Shown here piece by piece: positions 24,271-35,424 of a stretch of DNA of 64,000 nt. A program made the translations under genes and the position numbers. This DNA comes from Helianthus annuus (lineage: Eukaryota; Streptophyta; Magnoliopsida; Asterales; Asteraceae): positions 139,191,901-139,255,900 of the forward strand of contig NC_035439.2 of the NCBI RefSeq assembly GCF_002127325.2, given 5' to 3'. Below the pieces are notes generated by a model, which was not told where the DNA came from, searched no databases, and was given only the letters and a program-made list of their open reading frames with translations. How positions within the stretch are numbered: the first letter of the stretch is position 1; each line of letters starts with the position of its first letter.

Positions 24271-24393
24271 TAAAAACAATTTGTATGTACGTGGCACCCA
24301 CATAGGTGCACTTTTTTTTCTTAACTAAAGCTTTAACGGAGCCCTTCCATAGCAGATAGTCTAAGAGAAGCTAACAACTTTCCTCGAATGCAG

Positions 24394-24621
24394 TGGAAAA
24401 TCTTTATTTTAAAGAAAGTAAAAGTTTATTTATATTTTGGCACATTTTTTTTAAATTGTGCACGGCTTTATTCAAGAGGTCGTAGGCTCGATCGCTTTCC
24501 CCTATGGAAAATTTTTATTTTAAAGAATGTAGAAGTTTATTTATATTTTGGCATATTTTTTTTTTTAAATTGTGCACGACTCTATGCAAGAGGTCGTACG
24601 TTTGATCACTTTCTCCTACAC
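24394..24621. repeat. Two tandem units of about 111-117 bp
   Basis: Units starting tggaaaatctttattttaaag (24394) and tggaaaatttttattttaaag (24505) run through aattgtgcacg..., aagaggtcgta and ctttccccta. The two copies are about 90 percent alike by eye. Non-coding. Confidence 0.75.
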
Positions 24622-25014
24622 CGCGTTTTCTTATTTTGTTGAACAATGTTTCTGCACTCTTTTTTTAATTTTTATTATAAGTATATTTGAAAACAAAATC
24701 AGATAAAGTTTGAGTCTTTACACCACTGATTCGCCCTTGATTTATGACTAGCAAGTTACGTGTTTGATTAACATGTCTCCTTTTTTGGGTAAATTACACT
24801 TTTCGTATGTTTGTATCAGATTGCAATAAATAGCCTTTAACTTCAATAATTACAGTCACAGACTTTTATTTATAAAATTCATTACATGTTACGTCCTTTA
24901 ACCATAACCTGGTTAAAATTTTCAGTTAACTATGACATGTGTCTTGCACATGAGGGCATTTATGTCTTTTTACCCAATCTATTTAAATTAATATAATAAT
25001 AATCCATAAAACTG

Positions 25015-25045
<31 letters not shown>

Positions 25046-25539
25046 CTCTTCTCACTATGTCTTTGTCTCTACACCCATTATCACCATCAACTATTATCAT
25101 CATCATCACCTTCACCATTCATCACCATTAAAAACTCACTCATCCTAAAACCCACTACTCTATCTCTCGCTACCTTAAAGAAACCCACCCAAAGTGACCT
25201 CTCAAAAAACCACCGCCACCCATTAACACAATCATCCACCACTCTCTCTTTCTCATAGCAAGAACAACCACAATATCACAAAAGAACAACCCAGTTATAC
25301 TCCGTGTAGCTATAAATTCCTACAGAACCGCCGCCATTGTCCGCTCATCTCCGCCACCGTGAAACCCTAATCTACACCATTACATCTCAATCACACTTCA
25401 CAAATATGAAATAACGCCGCTCAGTTCACATAATCCTCAACATCAACCTACAGTTCTTCAAATTTTCAGATCAATTTCAGATTCAAAAAATCAATAATGG
25501 AGTTCGAGAATCAAGATCCAAGAAACCAAGAGAAATAAG

Positions 25540-26320
25540 ATGACTCCGGCGGCTACACCCACAACTAACTACACCAATGGCTAGTGCTGCAAACGAACCG
25601 AACGAACACGAACAAGACCTTGTCCGTGTTCGTTTGTTAAGAAATATATGTGTTCGCGAACCCTTCACGAACACTTATCGAACGAGATTTTATGTTCATG
25701 TTCGTTTGTTAAGGAATAAACTTGTTCGTGTTCGTTTGTGTTTATTTGTTAATTTTAGGCAACAAACAAAAACGAACGTTTTCGAACACAAATGAGCACA
25801 AACTAGTGTTTATGAACATAAATGGAAACAAATGAACACAAACAATCGTTCATGAACAGAATATATAATATACTGACACTTATTAGATATTTAATTTGTC
25901 GGAATTTTGAAGTATTTAAATAAATATAAAAACTAAAAACACTAATGAACTATCGAACACAAACGAACACGTTACCGAACGTTCACGAACATAAACGAAA
26001 GAGCACGACCTATGTTCATGTTTGTTTAATTAACTAAACAAACAAAATTTTTTGCTCGTGTTCGTTTGTTTAATAAACGAACGAACACAAACGAACTTCC
26101 CGCGGAACGGTTCACGAAGTGTTCGTCGAACGTTTGGTTCGTTTGCAGCCCTACCAATGGCCAGTTTGGTGATACAACTTACACTAAAGTTTCTGTTGGT
26201 GGGTTGGCTTGGGAAACCCAAAAAGATACCACGAAAGCTTACTTTGAACGGTTTGGTGAGATCTTTGAAGATGTTGTCATCACAAGACAACAGACAGATC
26301 TAAAGGATATGGTTTTGTAA
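25540..26320 (+). pseudogene. Captured RRM protein fragment (ARP1-like), split by a hAT element
   Basis: Skipping the hAT insertion 25581-26152 and one target copy, the frame from ATG 25540 reads MTPAATPTTNYTNG then QFGDTTYTKVSVGGLAWETQ and FERFGEIFEDVVITRQQ, ending at TAA 26318-26320. VSVGGLAW is an RNP2 motif. The RNP1 motif (KGYGFV) is present just before the stop but in another frame, because a few bases are missing around 26295. The N-terminus resembles plant RNA-binding proteins of the ARP1-like type. Only the first exon portion is present. It is a gene relic without likely function. Confidence 0.75.
25581..26152. mobile_element. hAT-like non-autonomous element, 8-bp target duplication
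   Basis: The ends are inverted: left ctagtgctgcaaacgaacc, right reversed agggctgcaaacgaaccaaa. The target copies accaatgg lie at 25573-25580 and 26153-26160. The interior is filled with gttcgtgttcgttt-like repeats in both orientations. It interrupts the captured RRM frame, so it inserted after, or was captured with, that fragment. Confidence 0.85.
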
Positions 26321-26774
26321 TTTTATAGTCCCTTTTGTTTTACTTTTGTTTCTTTTTATTTACATCTAGATCTTTAAGAACATGATTACATGAAGAGTTG
26401 GGTAAATTTTTGTAATGGGTTTTCTAGTTAGGAAGATCTTGGGGGAAAAAGTGTGATGGCAGGTGGTGATGGTGGTGGGAAATGGAGAAGAAAGAAGAAG
26501 GGGACGTGGGTTTTCAGGTTTTGTGGGAGAGAAAGGGCTTTATAGTTATATATATATATTTTGTTTAAAATACTTCTAAAATGACTAAAGTACCCTTATG
26601 TGCAATGCACATGCCATATTTAACTGAGCATTATAACCTAGTTAGGGCTAAAGGACGTAGAGTGTAATGAGTTTTTCAAATAAAGGACTGTGACTGTAAT
26701 TATTGAAGTTAAAGGATATCCATTGCAACTCTCTACAAACATAAAGGACGAAAAGTGTAAGTTACCATTTTTTT

Positions 26775-27149
26775 GAGTTAAATGCCATTTTAGTCCCTGT
26801 GGTTTGTGTTAATTTCCTAGTTTAGTACAAAGGTTTCATTTTTCGCCTGTAGGTCCAAAAATGTTTCAAAGTTGCCCTTTAAGTCCACTAGGTTAACTTC
26901 ATCCATTTTTTCTGTTAACGAGAAGGGCAATTTGGTTATTTTATATGCATTTATGTTAACTAGATGGGCAATTCTGCCATAGAAAATGACCGAATTTCTC
27001 TTCTCGTTAACAGAAAAAGTGAATTAAGTTAACTCAGTAGACTAAAATGGCAACGGTGAAACCTTTTTGGACCCACAGGCGAAAAATGAAACCTTTGGAC
27101 TAAACTGGCAAAATGACTCAAACCAAAGGGACTAAAATGACATTTAACT
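26775..27149. mobile_element. Foldback MULE-type miniature element
   Basis: The left end gagttaaatgccattttagt and the right end reversed aagttaaatgtcattttagt begin inverted arms of about 130 bp. The arms also contain inverted gaaaaatgaaacctttg and gttaacttaattcac-like blocks. Flanks are T-rich, so the 9-bp duplication cannot be called with confidence. No coding. Confidence 0.7.
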
Positions 27150-27734
27150 TTTATTTTTGAGTAAACTGCCATTTTGGTCCCTGAGGTTTGGTCACTTTTG
27201 CCACTTTTGTCCAAATCTCAAACTTTTTTGCATTTGGGTCTCTGTGGTTTCAGTTTTATTGCCATTTTGGTCCAAAAATGAAATCAGGTTAGATTTCTAA
27301 AAAAAAACATGGGTTTTTGTCCTTTTCCTCAGGGGCAAAATGGTCATTTTATGATTTATTATAACAAATTATTAATTATTAAACATAAATAAAACTAAAC
27401 CCTATAAAATAACTAACAATCTTCATCTTCCCCAGATATCTTCCCCAATGCCCCAAAACCCTCACCCACCACCACCACTAACATCCGCCGCACCTTTCTT
27501 CAGCAACGATTGGTGGACTTGCGGTGGGAGTGGTCGGTTAGTGCCAAGAACACCATCTTGCCAAGAGCTCCTCTTTTGCTGTGCACCGACCCTGTTTCAA
27601 TCAACAAATTTATATATCATAATTCATAAACAACGTATCGACATTTGCTGTTCAGATTTGCAACACCAAACACAAAAATGCCTAAACCCTCTCTCACTAA
27701 ACTTCACCCTTCTCTCTCTTAAAACACACACATA

Positions 27735-28291
27735 CAGTAGAAACTCTATAAAATAATACACTTGGGACCACCAAAATTTATTAATTAATATTTTATTAAT
27801 TTATAGTAGTTGCACAGTTGTTGACTGATGAAGAAATTATTGAAAGCGTTATTGGAATTAATAAAGATGATATCGATGAAGAAGATGATGAAAGTTCTAC
27901 AATGGAGCCCCCTTCGCGAAACGAAGCTATTAAAGCGGCAATCACATTGAACAATTTCTTGTTGAGCTATGAGAAAACAACACCAGAAGTTCTTACCATG
28001 CTAAGGAAAATTAGACACGAGATTCAAGGGGAAATTGATTCCAACAAAAAACAAAAGACAACTGAGTCATTTTTCAAGAAACCTTCATAAATCATTCATG
28101 TAATATGCTATATATAAGGAATTATTAATTTATATTTTATATGGGGTCTAAAGAAATTATCAAAAATGTATTATCTTATAATTTTAGCGAATTATTAATT
28201 TAGCACCCTATCCCCGAGTCGGGACCGGCAAAAAATATTATCTTAGAGAGTTTATTAAATAATCGAGTATTAATTTATCGAGTTTCTACTG
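27735..28291 (+). mobile_element. pogo-like (Lemi1-type) deletion derivative
   Basis: The ends cagtagaaactctataaa and, reversed, cagtagaaactcgataaatt are inverted, with TA on each side (27733-27734 and 28292-28293), as for Tc1/mariner-superfamily insertions. Most of the transposase gene is deleted; only its end remains. It is nested in the MULE 27159-29124. Confidence 0.75.
27818..28090 (+). pseudogene. C-terminus of a pogo/Tigger-like transposase
   Basis: The frame is open from the left part of the element and reads LTDEEIIESVIGINKDD, an acidic stretch, then RNEAIKAAITLNNFLL and finally ESFFKKPS before the TAA. This acidic linker, helical segment and terminal SFF motif are characteristic of the tail of plant pogo-like and related CENP-B/jerky-type transposases. 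The DNA-binding and DDE domains are missing, so it is non-functional. No convincing start codon lies at its head; the first in-frame ATG is at about 27902. Confidence 0.6.
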
Positions 28292-29133
28292 TATGTTGTA
28301 TCATCTTATCCCTCTGCACCCCAATCACTCTGGCTACCCACCCACCGGTCACCCACAATCCACCTGCACCATCAACTTGAAGAATTGTGATGTTAATTTG
28401 AATTGATTTGAGATATAGGGATATTGGGTTTTTTACAAGAGATCAAGAGAGCACAAAATACTTTCAGTAATACCTTCTTCCCTAAATAAATTCCTAATAT
28501 TCCTTGCACTTGATTACGATCACTTTTTCACTCCTTTTTAAAGTGTAATTTTGCAGCTTCTACCACCAACTAACACCAAGGGAGGTAGTCTTCACATCTG
28601 TTGTCAGAGACTGTTCGTCTCACATCTAACCTCCGTCCATTAGATCTTTACTTCACGACGGCTATGTGTTTCGTCCAGATCTGCAACGACGGTGAGTAGT
28701 TCAGATCTGTAAATCAGTTGTGATGTTTAGATTTGGTAGGTGTGATGGTGGTCGATTTAGGAAATTACGGTTTCTTGGTGGCACTTGCAAGTGGCGGGTG
28801 TATGGCGGTGGTTATATGGGGTGTCAATCTGGCTAGAAAACATTTAGGGATGAAAGGTTGGTGGGTGTGGTGTTGACAGATGATGAAGGTGTGGTGATGA
28901 CGGTGGTTTAATTTATAATGGGTTATAATAAACCTATAATGACAAAAATACCCCTGAGGAAAAGGACAAAAACCCATGTTTTTTTGAGAAATCTAACTTG
29001 ATTTCATTTTTGGACTAAAATGATTATAAAACTAAAACCACAGAGACCCAGATACAAAAAGTTTGAGTTTTGGACTAAGTGGTAAAAGCGGCCAAACCTC
29101 AGGGACCAAAATGACAGTTTACTCTTTATTTTT

Positions 29134-31614
29134 TGTATTTTTCTTTCCCTTTTTTCCAAGGTTCATTTGACTTTATTATTTTTTTTAAATCACAACACAG
29201 TTACATAAGAGTTATTGTTACTTTATTTTATAATCTCTTATAGAATAAAATAACTTAATTAATAGTGTTTAGGCAATTAGGCTTATAAAACATACCTATC
29301 AACCTAACTAAATAACATGTTTTGACCAAAATGGTTATGTAAAAAATGAAGCGTTTTAATAAGCTTCATCTTATTTACACACATTTTTCACAATATCTCT
29401 CAATGTATATTTAGGGTCAAAATTTAGGGAAAACAGTAAAAAGTGCGAGAACAATGAGAACGCTTATGGATCGTCAGATCAAAACAATCTATGGACTATA
29501 TTGGCTCGGTGGCGTTTTCGTAAATAACATCAATTTTATTAAGTGGACGCGCTTCATTAAAGGTAAAAATGTCTTTAGACTTCTTTACACAAAACGCCAA
29601 ACTCATGAATAAAACGCCATTAAATTCCCGCCTTAAAATACAAAGCACACATCATCCTAATCTAAACGCCATTAGATATAAAACGCCAAACTTTGTTTTT
29701 AAATGATAAAACAGAACAAACAGTAACTGAAACGACGTTACTTAAATACTAGCATTTATTATAATAAAATCCCGCCTAAAAGACGTGCCAAAAACATCCT
29801 ATATAAACAACAAATCAAACCTTCCATTAAACACACCAAACCCAAAATGTCATATTTTACTATATACCATTCATCTTAGAAACGTCAAAAAACCCAAACA
29901 TCAAAGATTCCAATTGACGTTTCTTTGAGATATACAACATCTCAGTAAAACGCCAAAAAGTTAAAAAAAATAAAAAATGGCAAACATCGTTTCTTGGATA
30001 TTCAATATTGTTCTACGCGAAGTTTGGCCGAATGGATCGTTTAGCTGAGGGGTGTAACTCAATAACATTTTGCCGTATGAGATGGACAAAACTTCAAGAA
30101 AGAGAGACCGATGAAAGACAAATGTCATTTTCTGTGGTTTGTTCTTCATGAATATTTGAATGGCATGAAGAGACGGATGTTACTAAAGAGTGGGATGAAG
30201 ATAAAGATGAACTTCAAACAAAAAACCCATGTCATTTTGAGTTTCCAAACATCCATAAAAAACTACTTCAACAACATAAAAACAAATGAAATAATACAAA
30301 GTCAAAAACGCCATATATTGGTAACGGTTCTTGTAGTTTCAAAGAAGAAAAAGACAGGTGACAGTGAAAATTTGGAAGATGAATTGTTTTTTTTTTAATT
30401 TCTTTTTCTGTTGTTTGTTATGTAATTTTCAGCTAAGAACAAATACATTATTTCTCTAAAAAAAAAAAATATAATCTCGCAAAAGGTAACTACAAACAGT
30501 AAACTGAATCGATAAACAGATGAAGCTAAACAAACAGTAACTACAAAACAGTAAACTGAAGCGACGGACACTTTATTAGTAACATACTTGTTTGTTTGTA
30601 GTAACTGGGTTCTATTACGTATTATACCTAGTTGTAAAACCAGGTCATATAATATCTACCGCTTCTTAAAATATACCATGAATGGTTTTTAACGCCTTAT
30701 GACAATGATTAATCCGATTCATTATTATCGAAAATCTCCAAATTCCATTGTTTTGGTTATCGTATGTAGTAAAATATAAAAAATCAAGCCGCTTGTTATA
30801 AACCCATATGATAAAAATGGTCGACGTTTTTTTTTTTTTTTTTGAAAAATGGTCGAGTTCATATTGTGCATGATTTATTATAAAAGTTCTTATAAAACTA
30901 ACATGATAAAAGATTTTATAAAATTAACACGTGTGAAAAGGTAGAATGCATTATTTCAAATTAAATTTCTGCCCATCTCAAATTAATGCACCATACTTTT
31001 GATCTTAAATGCTTATCCATTACCAACCTCATTTCCTATTTTGTTACTTAAATTCACCAACTTCACACACTTCATTCACTATTTTCTCAACCTATATGTG
31101 TAGAAAAGTTAGGTTTGGATAATAATAATATAATATTAATATATTTGAAAGGTAAAAATTAAGAAAAAATGATTAAAAACAATATCAAGTAGACTGAACA
31201 AGTCAAAAATTGCTCACGGTGTACCCTTATTTACAAACTGCTAAGTCATTTTATTAGAATACTTTTTATTGCTATATTATTTTTAATTATATTATTATCG
31301 GCAAACTTATACACCCACTAATCTTATTTCAAAATCTATACATTTGTCTATTGTAGACTTGAACCTTTAACCTCGTGAGAAGAGACACCTCTGCATCACA
31401 CCTTACTACTGGGTTAGTAATATATTTTCTTAAATAATTAAGTGTTGATGAGTCAACTAAATCCAAACATGTGAATTAATATCGCATTATAAACCAATTT
31501 AAAATTAAAAAACATAGACTAAACTGAAAATTCCACCATTAGAAATGGAGACAGGAAGCATGTAGAAACCCAACATTGTAGCAAAACCCTAAAAAAACGG
31601 ACATATATGAACTA
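29134..31614. other. Intergenic; AACGCC-motif cluster, otherwise nothing
   Basis: No gene is supported. From about 29588 to 30310 the string aaaacgcca (or aacgccatt) recurs at about 29588, 29610, 29667, 29681, 29948 and 30305 in otherwise AT-rich DNA. A short repeat (actacaaa.cagtaaactgaa) occurs near 30488 and 30539. The block 29430-29500 with tgcgagaac recalls the end of the element at 43362, but no paired end was found. Confidence 0.5.
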
Positions 31615-31617
31615 TAA

Positions 31618-31964
31618 GGGTGAGAGGGGCACTCATCTTTTAGAGGAGTGACCTCTCTTACACACACCCAATCAGCACGCGTCACGTCAACTCCTCTCTT
31701 AAGTTCCCATTTTGCACTCAAACGTTGTTATCACTCCACTCACACAATTATTTTTTTATAAAAAACGAAGAAAAAAATATGATTGGTGGAAAAAAGGTGG
31801 ACCCACATTAACAACCAATCACCCCATCTCTCTCTCCTCTCTCTCAATCGGTGAGTACACACCGATCCCATTCCCCGATTGCCTTCCCCGAATTGATGGC
31901 GGCGGTGTTCCCGCTCGGGGACTTGGCTCACCGCTGGGCTCCCCGCTAAGTGCCCCGGACACCC
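31618..31964. mobile_element. Harbinger-like miniature element, TAA target duplication
   Basis: The left end gggtgagaggggcact and the right end reversed gggtgtccggggcact are inverted repeats. TAA flanks both sides (31615-31617 and 31965-31967). The 347-bp interior is non-coding, with a GC-rich right half (31870-31960). The TAA target and G-rich ends point to the PIF/Harbinger group. Confidence 0.75.
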
Positions 31965-32228
31965 TAAGTAAATTGAAGATGCAACAATCATCGCCTCTCT
32001 AGTCTCTACATAAATAAAACTATACGAATCTATTTCATATAAATTTTGCGTCAAGTTTTAGAATAAAAGAAACGCATTGTAACTATGTATCTTGATTCAT
32101 CTAAAACATAACATATTAACATTTATAAAGAAAACACATTCTTAAATTTAAATGAAACCTAAAATAATCAAACAATTTAGTCCACTTGTATCATGGTCTA
32201 TTAAATGATGTCTCTTCCTCTAAAGGTT

Positions 32229-32583
32229 TTTTTTTTTTTTTTTTTTAAAAGTGAACTTCATTTTTGGTTAATTCACATCCCTAAATCGGGGACCCTAACC
32301 AAGATCTGCCCCAGACTACGTTGTCTTAACCGGGCCCGCGCTGGGGGTAGTCAGACTTGGCTACGGCTTTCGCCCGGAACCGTACCGCCTCCACACGAGA
32401 TACCTTGCTGGAGTAACGGCCGGATAAAACCGGGGCGGCTCAGGCTCGAACTTGCGCAACATTGGCTAACAAGCACTTACCATCATTGCCTGGTCCCCAC
32501 ACCTTTCGCTACACCCGGGAGTCGAACCGGAGTCTCCAAGGAAACAAACCGGCCCAACTCCCAACTGAGCTGGGGTGGGGGAT
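32229..32583 (-). mobile_element. tRNA-derived SINE with 18-bp target duplication
   Basis: On the minus strand the unit starts with ccagctcagttgggag (A-box-like) and has ggttcgactcccgggtg (B-box) about 60 bp later, near 32519-32535. After a GC-rich body it ends in a run of about 20 A (32229-32246 as T). The exact 18-bp sequence tctcttcctctaaaggtt flanks it at 32211-32228 and 32584-32601. The 132-codon plus-strand frame through it is a shadow. Confidence 0.9.
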
Positions 32584-32601
32584 TCTCTTCCTCTAAAGGT
32601 T

Positions 32602-33461
32602 GAGGGTTCAACATGTGCTATAGATTGTGCGCGTAAGTTCTATAAAAATAATAAAGAGGTCATGCCCCCTTAGGTTGACATCTATTTAGACCAATTTTGA
32701 CGGACATTTGGGTGAACGACTCTCCTAGGGTTCCCTTATCGGGGATCCCTGGGGAAGAGGATCAAGTTGGCCCTTGCGAACAGCTTGATTACTCTAGATC
32801 GTATATAGTGTAGTTGTATATTTTCATTTCCGAATTTGGTCTGATTACGCCTATTCCTAATCCTAAATGGAATGTAACGACGTAGGGATCCACACAGTAT
32901 CTATTTAGATACGCTCAAATACTCGTGAAGGAAATGATCTTCAGAAATTTCATCGTAAATCTGAAATACTTATACAAAAAAATGCGGGAGATATAAAAAA
33001 GATGCAGGGTAATTTGTTGAATCTGGTTCGAATTTGACACAACAAGAGGTACGGTCTCACAATGATCAAGGGGTCGACCTTGAATAAAGCCCCGAGTAAA
33101 ATGGGTTTTCACGTGAGTTTCTTTACTATTAAAAAAATAAATAAAAGTATGCAAGGTATAAATGGTAATTTTGAAGAAGTTCGGACGTTTAAAATGGTAT
33201 TAAATATTAATATGGGTGATATGTACCTTGTTTGTACAGTTAGAGGGAATGCCACGTGTGAAGAGATACAGAAATTCGTCGGGTGCCGACTATTTACAGA
33301 AGCCAAGGAATAATTTTATTATTATTATTTTTTATTATATAAAAAATAATAAGAAAATAAATGAAGTGGTGACGTGGAACATAAGTGATAGTGACATGAC
33401 GTTTGGTACGTACCGTTGAGGCTCGTTCATTCTCCGCGGCTGGGTCTATTCGCACACGCTG
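32602..33461. other. Intergenic, no gene seen
   Basis: Anonymous sequence. Short frames (for example 33062-33313) show no recognisable domain and overlap frames on the other strand. No clear repeat or transposon end was found. Confidence 0.5.
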
Positions 33462-33623
33462 GTTGTCTTTTTGCACATCCAAAGCGCCTCGCTATGGCCA
33501 AAGCGGGGCGCTTTGGCTTGGTCAACAGACAAGGACTGATTCTGTCAGTCCTTGTCTGTTGACCAAGCCAAAGCGCCCCGCTTTGGCCATAGCGAGGCGC
33601 TTTGGATATGCAAAAAAGACAAC
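33462..33623. repeat. 162-bp near-perfect hairpin
   Basis: The arms 33462-33539 and 33545-33623 are reverse complements with only about two differences, separated by the 5-nt loop ttctg. Each arm itself contains a 38-bp palindromic module (ccaaagcgcctcgctatggc... to ...gcgctttgg), so the structure is a palindrome of palindromes. No coding sequence is supported; the frames across it are forced by symmetry. Confidence 0.95.
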
Positions 33624-33980
33624 AGCCTTGGTTGGGGATTATTTGGGTTGATGTGGGTTAGTTTGGTAGGGATTTTTGGTTGAATTAGTATGGTAGAGAT
33701 TTTTAGAGTAAAAAATTTTTATGTGAGATTTGCCGTTGTGAATGGGAATTTGTTTTTGAATGATTGAATGTTGCCTTTTTTTGAATTAAAACGTTGTTAT
33801 TTTATTAAATTAACGTTGTTTTATAATTACGTCGTTACGTCATTATTTTTATAGAAGGTGTATAACATAAGTTCAACGAGCGTTAAATAAAACGAACACG
33901 TTAAATAAAATATACAGAAAGCCATAAGAATTAAACGTAAACAATCCAGAACCAACGTGATGTAAATAGAAGATTAACTG

Positions 33981-33982
<2 letters not shown>

Positions 33983-34060
<78 letters not shown>
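33983..34060. repeat. (AT)n microsatellite
   Basis: About 39 uninterrupted AT dinucleotides. Confidence 0.98.
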
Positions 34061-34063
<3 letters not shown>

Positions 34064-34143
34064 TTTGTACATACAATACACAACAAAAAGGTACAACTGA
34101 GTACATAATACATAACAAAACACTAAACAAACAAACTAATGTA

Positions 34144-34400
34144 CTAATCCTCGTGCGGTGGGGACGGTGGGAGGGGACGTGGAGGCAACGCAGCGAGCTC
34201 TCGTAGCTCAACGAGCGTCTGGACCATCCAGTCAATGAGTGCGCCCTGACGTCTGAGGCGCCGGTCGAAGTCCCGAGCCAACTCACGCGCTACCGGAGGT
34301 AGGTCAGCGTAAACGTGCTGCGGGTACTGTGGCGGCTCAGGAGCTGGCTGAACTGGTGGTACGTGGACCTCCTCGACCCGGTCCTCCTGCGCCGGATCAT

Positions 34401-34435
<35 letters not shown>

Positions 34436-34983
34436 CCCTCAGGCTGATCCTCAGGCTCATCGATGCCCAGAGCCTGTCGCTGAGCCCGCCGAGCGTCCCG
34501 CTGAACATCAGGAGGGGCTAACACCCCAGGCTTCACCTCAATAACAACCGGGATGACCTCCAGCAACACCTCTGGCTGCCAAATCAGCCCGTCAGCACCC
34601 CTGAACCGCAGACCGACATCAAAGGTACGGGTGATCTGCATAGCGGCTACTGACGCGCGGCCCAACCTGGATGACGGGACCGGATCGGACAGCAGCGGAT
34701 CAAGCTCGGGCACGATCCCTAGCGATCGTGCAATGGCGGTGATAAACGAGCCAGTGTGAAGAAACCCGCGGAGCTACCGGTGGTATGCAGTAGCAAAGTA
34801 CTCTGCCAGGCTGGCTGCTAGATCGCAGGGCTGGCGGCGTAGTAGGCAGTAAAGAAAGAAAAGGTCACTAAGGTTGACCTTCTCCTTGCTGGAACCCCGC
34901 GGCACGATAGTCGACGCAATCACCTGGTGCAGGTATCGGTACAAGGGATCTATAATGGTGGTGGCCTTTTGCCAGGATTAATA
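34144..34983 (-). pseudogene. ATHILA ORF1-like / plant transposon-associated protein fragment
   Basis: On the minus strand one frame runs from about 34983 (WQKATTIIDPLYRYLHQV) through DLFFLYCLLRRQPCDLA and AEYFATAYHR, an in-frame TAG at 34774-34776 (CAG in a working copy would fit), then FITAIARSLGIVPELDP and VGLRFRGADGLIWQPEV. It ends with a proline/glutamate-rich tail and a stop at 34144. The Y-L-H, EYF...YHR and IARSLG blocks resemble the extra ORF carried by Athila-type retroelements and related plant proteins. A (QA)n stretch comes from a tgagcc hexamer repeat at 34401-34434. The N-terminal part is missing. The family call is from recollection of motif pattern. Confidence 0.5.
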
Positions 34984-35058
34984 AACTAATAATAAATAAA
35001 CAAATCATAATAATAATTAAACAAATTATTTAATAAACAAATTAAAAAAAATAAACAT

Positions 35059-35102
35059 GAACCAAAGCGCCCCGCTATGGCCTCGGCGCGGCGCTTTGGT
35101 TC
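35059..35102. repeat. GC-rich palindromic module 1
   Basis: Inverted arms gaaccaaagcgcc and ggcgctttggttc surround cgctatggcctcggcg. It belongs to the same family as the arms of the 33462 hairpin. Confidence 0.85.
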
Positions 35103-35347
35103 TTCATTCTGAAGAACAGAACCCAAACAGCAGCGGATCAAGCTCAAAATCAACAACAATCAACCAATATTTTTGAATGCAAAGATAAAGGAAAGATTAA
35201 GGGGTTTAGATCGAACCTTTATGCGGTTGAAAGCTCAAAAAATCTTCGAAAATGGCTCGAGTGTGTGTGAATCGCACCTTGTGTGTGTGTTTGGTTGTTT
35301 GGGTGAAGTGGGGGGGGAAGATGCCCCGCTTCAGTGTATAACGAGGG

Positions 35348-35388
35348 TCCAAAGCGCCCCGCTATGGCCATAGCGCGGCGCTTTGGTT
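35348..35388. repeat. GC-rich palindromic module 2
   Basis: ccaaagcgccccgctatggc followed by catagcgcggcgctttgg folds on itself. It is directly adjacent to module 3. Confidence 0.85.
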
Positions 35389-35424
35389 CCAAAACGTCGC
35401 GTTATGAGCATAGCGGGGCGTTTT
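35389..35424. repeat. GC-rich palindromic module 3 (variant)
   Basis: ccaaaacgtcgcgttatgag followed by catagcggggcgttttgg is a diverged version in which the arms carry A/T substitutions in compensating positions (ccaaaacg...cgttttgg), so the palindrome is kept. Confidence 0.85.

Larger units (their letters stand above)
24788..26766 (+). mobile_element. Pack-MULE carrying an RRM gene fragment
   Basis: The terminal 180-200 bp at each end are inverted relatives: left ggtaaattacacttttcgta... with aacttcaataattacagtca; right reversed ggtaacttacacttttcgtc... with the same block. The flanking 9-mers ccttttttg and atttttttg match imperfectly, so the duplication is not proven. The interior holds a CT-rich microsatellite (about 25015-25040), a 5' UTR-like stretch, and the start of a plant RNA-binding protein gene. 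A separate hAT element (25581-26152) lies inside it. Confidence 0.7.
27159..29124. mobile_element. Non-autonomous MULE (1966 bp) with 9-bp target duplication
   Basis: Inverted arms of roughly 200 bp: left gagtaaactgccattttggt..., right ...accaaaatgacagtttactc. Both contain a run with aacatgggtttttgtcc in opposite senses. The perfect 9-bp copies tttattttt lie at 27150-27158 and 29125-29133. The interior looks like anonymous genomic sequence (27420-27734 and 28294-28900) plus a nested pogo-like element. No MULE transposase. Confidence 0.85.

Noticed and set aside
31330..31420. Second tRNA-like relic (minus strand ggttcaagtc)
   Set aside because: The single B-box-like word is too short to support a call.
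32205..32603. 132-codon frame over the SINE
   Set aside because: It runs through the T-run and the antisense of the tRNA-derived body; the SINE explains the sequence fully.
33873..34286. 137-codon frame with a long (YI)n run
   Set aside because: It results from translating the AT microsatellite.
34315..34544. Plus-strand frames over the TGAGCC repeat
   Set aside because: The hexamer repeat opens several frames on both strands; the minus strand alone shows a recognisable protein pattern.
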